Assembly: GCA_029212905.1 (NCBI GenBank)
Contig: JARGPB010000007.1
Location: 130,759-194,758, forward strand
DNA length: 64,000 bases
Source of the DNA: Thalassovita sp.
GTDB lineage: Bacteria > Pseudomonadota > Alphaproteobacteria > Rhodobacterales > Rhodobacteraceae
Direction: 5' to 3'
A program made the translations under genes and the position numbers. Position 1 is the first letter of the stretch, and each line of letters begins with the position of its first letter. The notes beneath the pieces were generated by a model that searched no databases, had not been told where the DNA came from, and was given only the letters and a program-made list of their open reading frames with translations. This document shows positions 58,319-64,000 of the stretch, in pieces.

Positions 58319-59151
58319 AGAAATACCTGAAACGTATCGCACAGGCGCTGGAGCGAATGGCTCCGGCGCCTTTTGACGCGCCTGATTTCGCTTCGGCCGA
58401 TGCCTTTGTTTGGCATGTTGATCCCGACCGTTTGGAACCTGTGCCGCACGTGAACCGCGTGGACCTGTCTTTGTTGATCGGCGTCGACCGGTCACGAGAC
58501 ACGCTGCTGGCCAACACCCTGCAATTCGCCAAGGGTCTGCCCGCGAATAACGCGCTTCTGTGGGGCGCGCGGGGGATGGGGAAATCTTCGCTGGTCAAGG
58601 CGATCCACGCGGACATTCTCAGCCAGGGACAGCCCCTGAAAATCATCGAGCTGCAACGTGAAGACCTTCCCAGCGTTGCCCGGCTGATGAACCTGTTGCG
58701 CGACAGCGATCAGCGCTTTGTCCTGTTTTGCGATGACCTGTCCTTCAGCCACGACGACCAGCATTACAAATCGCTTAAGGCAGTGCTGGATGGCGGTATC
58801 GAAGGCCGTCCCGAAAACGTGGTCTTTTATGCGACTTCGAACCGTCGCCACCTGATGCCGCGCGACATGATCGAGAACGAGCGCTCAAACGCGATCAACC
58901 CCTCCGAGGCGGTCGAGGAAAAAGTCTCGCTCTCGGATCGGTTCGGCCTGTGGCTGGGCTTTCACCCCTGTAGCCAGGACGAATACCTGTCGATGATCCA
59001 GGGCTATTGCGTGGCCTACGGCGTCCAGATTGACGACGAAACCCTCCGCGCCGAGGCGATCGAATGGCAGGCCACTCGCGGCGCGCGTTCTGGTCGCGTG
59101 GCGTGGCAATATTTTACTGATCTGGCTGGGCGCCAAGGTGTCCAGGTCTGA
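58315..59151 (+). CDS. DUF815-type ATP-binding protein
   Basis: A 278-residue AAA-like ATPase: Walker A GARGMGKSS at 84-92, Walker B-like FVLFCDDLSF near 139-148, and YATSNRRHLMPRDM sensor-like segment, all typical of the DUF815 family. Function of the family is not defined. It starts with GTG inside a GTGA overlap with the tatC stop, so translation is coupled with the Tat genes, which suggests co-expression but not a proven Tat role. Confidence 0.86.
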   Translation: MKKYLKRIAQALERMAPAPFDAPDFASADAFVWHVDPDRLEPVPHVNRVDLSLLIGVDRSRDTLLANTLQFAKGLPANNALLWGARGMGKSSLVKAIHADILSQGQPLKIIELQREDLPSVARLMNLLRDSDQRFVLFCDDLSFSHDDQHYKSLKAVLDGGIEGRPENVVFYATSNRRHLMPRDMIENERSNAINPSEAVEEKVSLSDRFGLWLGFHPCSQDEYLSMIQGYCVAYGVQIDDETLRAEAIEWQATRGARSGRVAWQYFTDLAGRQGVQV

Positions 59152-59162
59152 CGCGACCGTGG

Positions 59163-59184
59163 TTTCATCTTGCTTCAAATACTC
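59163..59184 (-). repeat. dispersed intergenic motif, copy E
   Basis: TTTCATCTTGCT, TC, AAATACTC. It lies between the convergent DUF815-type and nlpD genes, reading from the nlpD side downstream of two hairpins. Confidence 0.8.
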
Positions 59185-59188
59185 AAAC

Positions 59189-59235
59189 GGCGCCTGAAAG
59201 GCGCCAAATAAACCAGCGGCCCGCCTAAGCGGGCC
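59189..59235. terminator. two hairpins in a tail-to-tail gap
   Basis: GGCGCC/GGCGCC (59189-59205, 5-base loop) and GGCCCGC/GCGGGCC (59218-59235, 4-base loop) separate convergent genes. The short A/T-rich bases around them could provide weak T-runs on either strand. Confidence 0.6.
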
Positions 59236-59245
59236 ACCTGTGTAT

Positions 59246-60460
59246 TCAGTTCAGATAGGGCGCGGGATCCACCGCGTCGAACCCTTTGCGCACCTCGAAA
59301 TGCACATAGTTCGATTTGCCAGAGCGGATTTTCCCGATGCTCTGTCCGCGCTTTACGCTATCGCCTTTCTTGACCGAGATTTTGTCCACATTGGCATAGA
59401 CCGTCAGCAGTTTGGCATCGTGCTTGATCAGCAGGATCGGTACCTGATCGGCATCCGTGGTGATGGCTGCAACTGTCCCTGACGCGGCGGCCCGCACGGG
59501 TGTGCCCGGGGCGGCTGAGATGTCCAGCCCGTCGTTTTTGCCTTTCTTATACGCGCGCACGATGCTGCCATTGACCGGCATGTCCATCTTGGCCGAGCTT
59601 TTGCTCTTCTGGGTTTTGCCCAGGTTGGGCGCGCCGGTGGGGGCCTTTGCTTGCGCTGCAGGAGTGGTTTTCTCTGTCGGCAAAGCCTGCTTGGCGCTTG
59701 GCGGTGTTGGCGTGGGGCTGCCCTGGCCTGGTTGCGTGGTGCGCGCGGCAAGCTTCGGCGCTTTGGCATCGGGCACGGGGATCAGCAGATATTGGTCTTC
59801 GCGGATTTTGAAATCCGGGCCCAGACCGTTCCATTCCGCCAGCGCCCGCACTGACACGTTATACATCCGCGAGATCGTATAGGCGGTCTCGCCGCGCACG
59901 ACCTTGTGACGGATCGGCTCGATCCCGACCTGGACCTTCTTGGTGGTCTTTGCCGGTTGCGCGGTTTCCGCTTTGGGCAGCTCACTGGTTTCCACCTTCG
60001 AGGCCGAGGCCCGGTCGATGGCACCGCCTGCGATGCTTTCGATATCTACGTTGGAGGGTGGCTGGATCGGGCCGGTTGCAGGCGCCCCTGTCTCGGGCGA
60101 GGGCTCGGCCACGCGGCGGGGCAGGGCCAGCACTTCGTCTTTGCGTAGCACGTCGCCGGTCTGCACGCCGTTATAGCGCGCCAGCTCTTCGGCGTTCATG
60201 CCGATACGGTTGGCCACATCGCCCACGGTATCGCCCCCACGCGCCACGGCAATCTGATAGCCGGGATAGGAAATGATGCCTCGGTTATCGGGTTTGGGCC
60301 GGTTGCCTGTGGCCTGCCGTGCGGCCTCGGACGTGCTCAGCGCGTCGCCGAAATTTCCGCGAAGGTCAAAGTCAAAGGGCTGGTCGCAAGCGCTCAGCAA
60401 GGCCAAAGCCGTGCCTGCAAGGATCAGGCGGGCCGATACGTGTCGGCGGAACTGGATCAT
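59246..60460 (-). CDS. nlpD: NlpD-like LysM/LytM lipoprotein, degenerate peptidase domain
   Basis: A 404-residue lipoprotein: leader with lipobox LSAC (Cys25), two LysM-type segments (GDTVGDVANRIGMNAEELARYN and GETAYTISRMYNVSVRALAEWN), a long Pro/Ala/Lys linker, and a C-terminal LytM/M23 domain ending in HFEVR. The usual metal His residues are missing: N replaces His in NDGLDI, N in VYANVDK, and Y in NYVHFEV. Such degenerate LytM proteins activate cell-wall amidases rather than cut peptidoglycan. Start 60460 chosen for the lipobox; pcm lies directly upstream, as in surE-pcm-nlpD of other bacteria. Confidence 0.88.
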   Translation of the reverse strand: MIQFRRHVSARLILAGTALALLSACDQPFDFDLRGNFGDALSTSEAARQATGNRPKPDNRGIISYPGYQIAVARGGDTVGDVANRIGMNAEELARYNGVQTGDVLRKDEVLALPRRVAEPSPETGAPATGPIQPPSNVDIESIAGGAIDRASASKVETSELPKAETAQPAKTTKKVQVGIEPIRHKVVRGETAYTISRMYNVSVRALAEWNGLGPDFKIREDQYLLIPVPDAKAPKLAARTTQPGQGSPTPTPPSAKQALPTEKTTPAAQAKAPTGAPNLGKTQKSKSSAKMDMPVNGSIVRAYKKGKNDGLDISAAPGTPVRAAASGTVAAITTDADQVPILLIKHDAKLLTVYANVDKISVKKGDSVKRGQSIGKIRSGKSNYVHFEVRKGFDAVDPAPYLN

Positions 60461-60527
60461 CTCGATGTCCTCTGTGTGCCCCTTGTTGGCCGGGGCTTTG
60501 TCAACTGTGAACGGGTCTTTGCCCGAA

Positions 60528-61181
60528 TTACTCGTCCCGCGCCAGACCTTCGACCAAGGGGACAAAACGGACTGGACGCAACTCATCATATTCAAAACCG
60601 CCCTCATGGCGCCGGACACGGATCAGGCTTTGAACCGTATCTGACTGGCCCACGGGCAACACCATGATACCCCCGATTTTCAATTGCGCCAAGAGAGGGC
60701 CAGGGGGGTCTTCTGCGGCGGCGGTCACAAGAATGCGATCAAAGGGCGCCTGATCAGGCAAACCAAAGCTGCCATCGGCGGTAAATGCTGTGATATTAAC
60801 GATATTCAACGCATCGAAAACCTCGCGCGCTTCGCGAACCAGTCGGCGATGACGATCCACCGTATACACGCGCCGCGCCAGTTGGCTGAGGATCGCCGCT
60901 TGATAGCCAGACCCGGTGCCGACCTCCAGGACCTTGTCACGGGGGCTGACCTCCAGCGCCTGCGTCATCAACCCCACCACCGAAGGCTGGCTAATCGTCT
61001 GTCCACATGCGATCGGCAGCGGCATGTCCTCATAGGCGCGCTCGGAAAACAGGCCGCGCACGAACAGACCGCGGTCGATTTTCTCCATCGCCGACAGGAC
61101 GCGCGCCTCTGTCACCCCCCGAGATCGCAGGGCAAACAGGAATTGCATCTTGCGCGTGGCCTCGTCGACGTCGTCGCTCAT
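60528..61181 (-). CDS. pcm: protein-L-isoaspartate O-methyltransferase
   Basis: Repairs isoaspartyl residues in damaged proteins using S-adenosylmethionine. The 217 residues show the PCMT features [18 protein letters not shown] (substrate/active-site loop), [15 protein letters not shown] (SAM site), and [31 protein letters not shown]. Its start overlaps the surE stop (ATGA), and nlpD follows after 67 bases. Confidence 0.94.
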   Translation of the reverse strand: MSDDVDEATRKMQFLFALRSRGVTEARVLSAMEKIDRGLFVRGLFSERAYEDMPLPIACGQTISQPSVVGLMTQALEVSPRDKVLEVGTGSGYQAAILSQLARRVYTVDRHRRLVREAREVFDALNIVNITAFTADGSFGLPDQAPFDRILVTAAAEDPPGPLLAQLKIGGIMVLPVGQSDTVQSLIRVRRHEGGFEYDELRPVRFVPLVEGLARDE

Positions 61182-61960
61182 CCAAGCCCTTTCAGTGTGT
61201 CGATCATCACCTGATCCGTCAGGTCGGCCCGCATTGGCGTGACTGAAACATAGCCCTCAAGGTTCACCGCCGCATCTGTGCCGGGGGCCGTCGGGTGATG
61301 CTGTTCGCCGCCACGCACCCACAGGAATTGCCGCCCCGAGGGCGACAGATGTGGTTCGCAGGCAAAGCGCGTATGCTCGCGAAACCCTTGCGGTGCGATT
61401 TTCATACCCAGCACATCGGCTGCCGGTACAGGAGGGAAATTGACGTTGAAAAACAGCCGGTACCCTTCGGTTTCGTTCGGCCAGGCGTCCAGAATCTTGG
61501 AAATAATGCCTGGCGCATGGACACGGGCGGCCTCAAACGGGTCGTCTGCCTGATAGTTGTTCGGCCCCAGATATTGAGACAGGGCAATCGACGGCACGCG
61601 TTGTAACGCGCCCTCCATCGCGCCACCCAGCGTGCCAGAATACAGCGCATTCTCAGCCGAGTTGTTCCCCCTGTTCACCCCGGACAGGATCAGGTCAGGC
61701 CGCGCGTCTTTCATGACATGATGCAGACCCGCAAGCACACAATCGGCTGGGCTGCCTTCGGCCGCATAGCGCCGCTCGCTCATTTTCGACACCATCATGG
61801 GATGGGTATAGCTGATGCAATGCCCGACGCCGGATTGCTCAAACGCCGGTGCCACTGTCCAGACCTCGCCGTCAGATCCCGCCAGCGCGGTCGCGATCTC
61901 GAAAAGGGCCTTCAGGCCCGGGGCATTGATCCCGTCGTCATTGGTGATGAGAATGCGCAT
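61178..61960 (-). CDS. surE: 5'-nucleotidase SurE
   Basis: Metal-dependent nucleoside monophosphatase linked to stress survival. The 260 residues start [15 protein letters not shown], whose Asp-Asp pair binds the metal, and contain GTPADC-type [12 protein letters not shown], and [28 protein letters not shown] start four codons earlier (61972, MAGQ) is possible; the chosen one aligns with SurE N-termini. First gene of surE-pcm-nlpD. Confidence 0.95.
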   Translation of the reverse strand: MRILITNDDGINAPGLKALFEIATALAGSDGEVWTVAPAFEQSGVGHCISYTHPMMVSKMSERRYAAEGSPADCVLAGLHHVMKDARPDLILSGVNRGNNSAENALYSGTLGGAMEGALQRVPSIALSQYLGPNNYQADDPFEAARVHAPGIISKILDAWPNETEGYRLFFNVNFPPVPAADVLGMKIAPQGFREHTRFACEPHLSPSGRQFLWVRGGEQHHPTAPGTDAAVNLEGYVSVTPMRADLTDQVMIDTLKGLG

Positions 61961-61971
61961 TTGTCCCGCCA

Positions 61972-61998
61972 TTGCTGCCCTTGTTGACCTTGTTGACC
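61972..61998. repeat. 9-bp tandem repeat upstream of surE
   Basis: TTGCTGCCC, TTGTTGACC, TTGTTGACC in direct succession on the plus strand: two exact units and one imperfect unit. It lies upstream of the preferred surE start and could affect its ribosome binding or promoter; no known site is matched. Confidence 0.7.
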
Positions 61999-62099
61999 TT
62001 TAGTAGCGGGGCCTCAACGGCGGGGCAAGCTTTGAACCCCAACAGAACAAGGCACCCCGCAGAAACGGCGTGCCTTGCGACACCCAAACAAAGGCCCGC

Positions 62100-62121
62100 T
62101 TTCATCTTGCTGAAAATACTC
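62100..62121 (-). repeat. dispersed intergenic motif, copy F
   Basis: TTTCATCTTGCT, GA, AAATACTC. It lies between surE and the downstream end of the SDR gene, just beyond two GC-rich hairpins (62128-62160), so in SDR transcription it follows the hairpins. Confidence 0.85.
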
Positions 62122-62127
62122 CGGGGG

Positions 62128-62160
62128 GCCGCCCGTCAGGGCGGTGGGGGCAGAGCCCCC
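62128..62160 (-). terminator. double GC hairpin after the SDR gene
   Basis: GCCGCCC/GGGCGGT (62128-62145, 4-base loop, one wobble) and GGGGGC/GCCCCC (62146-62160, 3-base loop). Read on the minus strand, they follow the SDR stop and are followed by GTATTTT from motif copy F, which may act as the T-run. Confidence 0.65.
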
Positions 62161-62161
62161 T

Positions 62162-62800
62162 CTACAGGCCTTGCAACAGGCGCTTGGCCTCGTCGCGCGG
62201 GTTGGCCAACACGCTTGTATCCTCACCTGGGAAAAACCGCGCGCGTGTGGCCGTGGCCATCGGTGCGGGGGCCAATACATGCACTTTGGGTCCGGTTTTC
62301 ACCGTCTCGGCCGCCCAGCTGGTCGCCAGCGCGATTTGCGCTGCCTTTGTTGCGCCGTAGGCACCAAAGAATTTCTCGCCGCCGCGCGGGTCGTCAAAGA
62401 ACAGTGCCGTGCCGGTCTCGCCCAGCAAGGGCGCGATAAAGGGGATCAAATGCCCGGTTGCGGTGACGTTACAGGCCACCGATTTGTCCCAGTCTTTTTG
62501 ATCCAGAAAATTGGCAGGGGTCAGCGGAGCGGTATGGATCGCCGTATGAGCCCAGACATCCACCGTACCCCAGCGATCATAAACCGAGCGGCACAGCTGC
62601 GCCATCGCGTCCATATTCGTGATGTCCATAGGGGCCAGCGTGGCTTGTCCGCCAAGCGCCTGAATACGGTCGTCCAGCTCTTCCAATGCGCCGGTGGTGC
62701 GACCCACGGCAACGATATGGTGGCTGTGACAGAGCGCCTCGGCCAGGCCAGCGCCCAAGCCGCGTGTCGCTCCGGTGATGAGGGCGATTTTCTGTGTCAT
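62162..62800 (-). CDS. short-chain dehydrogenase/reductase
   Basis: SDR of 212 residues, short for the family (about 250). TGATRGLGAG at 9-18 is the nucleotide loop, and YGATK gives the Tyr/Lys pair. The central part has an unusual VWAHTAIHT instead of the common NNAG motif, and the C-terminus ends early (DEAKRLLQGL), so cofactor or substrate handling may be atypical. Annotated functions in this clade range widely; no specific one is supported. It stands alone between surE and the DUF2199 gene. Confidence 0.84.
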   Translation of the reverse strand: MTQKIALITGATRGLGAGLAEALCHSHHIVAVGRTTGALEELDDRIQALGGQATLAPMDITNMDAMAQLCRSVYDRWGTVDVWAHTAIHTAPLTPANFLDQKDWDKSVACNVTATGHLIPFIAPLLGETGTALFFDDPRGGEKFFGAYGATKAAQIALATSWAAETVKTGPKVHVLAPAPMATATRARFFPGEDTSVLANPRDEAKRLLQGL

Positions 62801-62861
62801 ACGAGGGGGTGTGAGCCGAAATCACACATAGGTCAAGCGGAAACCCGTGCTGAAACTCGCG

Positions 62862-63425
62862 CTAGTCCTGCGTCAAATGCGGGCGGATGTCATCGCCGCA
62901 GGCCGCATACAGGTCCAGCAACTGATCAAAGCTGATGCCCCCCGTCTGTGCCTGTTTCAACGCGCCGCCCGTGGCCGTCAGAACCGGGCGTTGATCCGCA
63001 CCGGGAAAGGACAGGGTGATCTGCATTGTGCCCTCGTCAAACCCTGGCAGGTCATTGGCCAGGGTCGCTGTGACTGGGGCGGGCAGGGGGGCGCCAGGGT
63101 CATCCCATGTTTCAAGGTAGGCATAGAAATCAGGGGGCGCCATCTGGACCCAAGGCGTGATGTGGACGGATTCGTCGGTCCCCTGCACTGGTAGGGTCAG
63201 CACAGCACGGATAAGCCGGGACTCTCCTACGCGGCACAGATCGGGGGATAGCTGGTCATCGCCGACCTTTACAAAGGGGTCGTCACCGCGATCGCCGTGC
63301 GGCCAGTTGGCGGGGTGGTCAAACCCGATGTCATAGATACCCGAGAAGCTGCGCCCACAGCAGGGGCAGTTGCGGGTTTCGTCGTTGAAACGCCGCCAGC
63401 GGGCATCTAGGGAAAGAAGGGACAT
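62862..63425 (-). CDS. DUF2199 domain protein
   Basis: A 187-residue protein starting MSLLSLDARWRRF. It has CPCCGRSFSGIYDIGFDHP (a zinc-type Cys set at 20-23, then the conserved Asp-Ile) and LCRVGESRLIRAVLTLPVQG, which match my memory of DUF2199. Function unknown. ATG at 63425 is the first in the similarity region; an extension to 63611 is unlikely. The upstream small gene is on the same strand, 62 bases away. Confidence 0.8.
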   Translation of the reverse strand: MSLLSLDARWRRFNDETRNCPCCGRSFSGIYDIGFDHPANWPHGDRGDDPFVKVGDDQLSPDLCRVGESRLIRAVLTLPVQGTDESVHITPWVQMAPPDFYAYLETWDDPGAPLPAPVTATLANDLPGFDEGTMQITLSFPGADQRPVLTATGGALKQAQTGGISFDQLLDLYAACGDDIRPHLTQD

Positions 63426-63486
63426 CGGCGCCTCGGGGGTTTGGTTATCGGCAGAGTATGCGCCCCAGCGAGCGCCTTCAAGGCCG

Positions 63487-63750
63487 TTACTGACCAGGGA
63501 TGCCCAGCGTTTGCGTGTCGCCGCCCTTGGCCAACAGGACCGAGCCTTCGTTGATCGCAACGATGGTGTATCCGCTGACGCGGTCCCCGGTTTGGACCTG
63601 TTTGACCCCACCGATTTTGCGCCGCAGGAGGGCTTTTGCGCCTTTGGGGGACAGAACCGTGCCGATCAGCGACAGGCCAGAAAGCGGTAGCGCCTCTTCT
63701 TGGGTCGCTGCGTCAATGACGGTTGGGGGCGTGGGGGTTGTGTTGGCCAT
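63487..63750 (-). CDS. small protein resembling a GspC-type periplasmic domain
   Basis: An 87-residue protein beginning MANTTPTPP. Its body, LSGLSLIGTVLSPKGAKALLRRKIGG followed by VQTGDRVSGYTIVAINEGSVLL, has the alternation of short beta strands and GD/GY turns seen in the homology region of type II secretion GspC, but there is no membrane segment and no other gsp gene here. Low certainty. ATG at 63750 is preferred to 63795. Confidence 0.6.
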   Translation of the reverse strand: MANTTPTPPTVIDAATQEEALPLSGLSLIGTVLSPKGAKALLRRKIGGVKQVQTGDRVSGYTIVAINEGSVLLAKGGDTQTLGIPGQ

Positions 63751-63905
63751 TGGTCGTTTCCATATCGCAGCTAGGGTGATGCTGCGTCGCGGCATATGGG
63801 CGGGTGCGAAAGGAAATGAAAGGGGCCTATGCGAAAGAGCAGCCCCATCGGCAAAGCCCGGCCAGTATGGGCTGAAACCCCCGCTGGTTTTCGCCGGAAA
63901 TGAAA
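63751..63905. other. no gene seen between the last CDS and the edge terminator
   Basis: An open frame crosses this region on the plus strand (63500-63961), but it overlaps the small gene on the other strand and has no recognisable features. I see no RNA gene. Confidence 0.5.
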
Positions 63906-63928
63906 AAAGGAGGGCAATGCCCTCCTTT
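63906..63928 (-). terminator. intrinsic terminator near the right edge
   Basis: AAAGGAGGGC / GCCCTCCTTT, a 10-base perfect stem with a 3-base loop. On the minus strand it is followed by a run of T, so it best serves a gene lying to the right that transcribes leftwards; a stop codon reading (TAG) at 63987-63989 is compatible with that, but no coding part is long enough to identify. Confidence 0.75.
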
Positions 63929-64000
63929 GCAATTGATGTCAGGTTGGGCGAATTCTGTTGAAAACCTCTTCCTTGATTGGCGGCGCCTACGCTGGTTCAA

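Noticed and set aside
57212..58495. A 427-codon antisense frame across tatB, tatC and the ATPase
   Set aside because: A mirror of the charged tails of TatB/TatC and of GC-rich codons; no family resemblance.

Overview
This window looks like chromosomal core DNA of a marine-type alphaproteobacterium of the Rhodobacterales (Roseobacter group). The reasons are the GC-rich coding bias; a 14-subunit nuo cluster with the extra small genes and extended NuoE typical of Rhodobacter/Paracoccus relatives; a leucine-degradation (liu-type) operon; neighbouring tatABC and surE-pcm-nlpD blocks; and a short intergenic motif of a kind I know from this order. Assignment is by recalled family features only, not by a database search. 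I see no prophage, insertion sequence, CRISPR array, rRNA or tRNA.

Layout. 0-13.5 kb: two tandem M20 amidohydrolases, a ParB-like protein, then a minus-strand envelope/cofactor group (pyruvyl transferase family, waaA, moaA), a lipoprotein, and minus-strand glmU-glmS-alkD-like. gph and a DegT/AHBA aminotransferase run on the plus strand, followed by creA on the minus strand. 13.6-23 kb: leucine catabolism (isovaleryl-CoA dehydrogenase, acyl-CoA ligase, MccB, a membrane protein, MccA, HMG-CoA lyase, methylglutaconyl-CoA hydratase), closed by a good intrinsic terminator. 23.3-40.2 kb: nuoA-N for respiratory complex I, with five interspersed non-nuo genes. 40.2-43.5 kb: birA, coaX, rnj. 43.6-53.1 kb, minus strand: DEAD-box helicase, two related glycosyltransferases, a conserved hypothetical, an esterase, prfC, a double-domain Usp and a Hint protein. 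53.3-59.2 kb, plus strand: an SDR, an arsenite-methyltransferase-like enzyme, an orphan ABC ATPase, tatABC and a DUF815-type ATPase. 59.2-64 kb, minus strand: nlpD-pcm-surE, another SDR, a DUF2199 protein and a small GspC-like protein.

Functional links. The leucine operon turns isovaleryl-CoA into acetoacetate and acetyl-CoA; MccA needs biotin, which BirA attaches. The resulting reducing power feeds complex I. GlmS and GlmU make UDP-GlcNAc for peptidoglycan and lipid A, and WaaA adds Kdo to lipid A.

Most notable observations: (1) an exact 16-bp tandem duplication (16391-16422) that appears to have frameshifted and fused two genes that formerly overlapped as ATGA, joining an acyl-CoA ligase to a zinc-ribbon membrane protein; (2) six dispersed copies of a 22-23 bp intergenic motif, one of which supplies a gene's stop codon; (3) five small accessory genes threaded through the nuo operon; (4) a near-perfect operator-like inverted repeat before the leucine operon; (5) a 20-bp perfect palindrome inside a membrane-protein gene inserted between mccB and mccA; (6) oppositely charged C-terminal tails on TatB and TatC.
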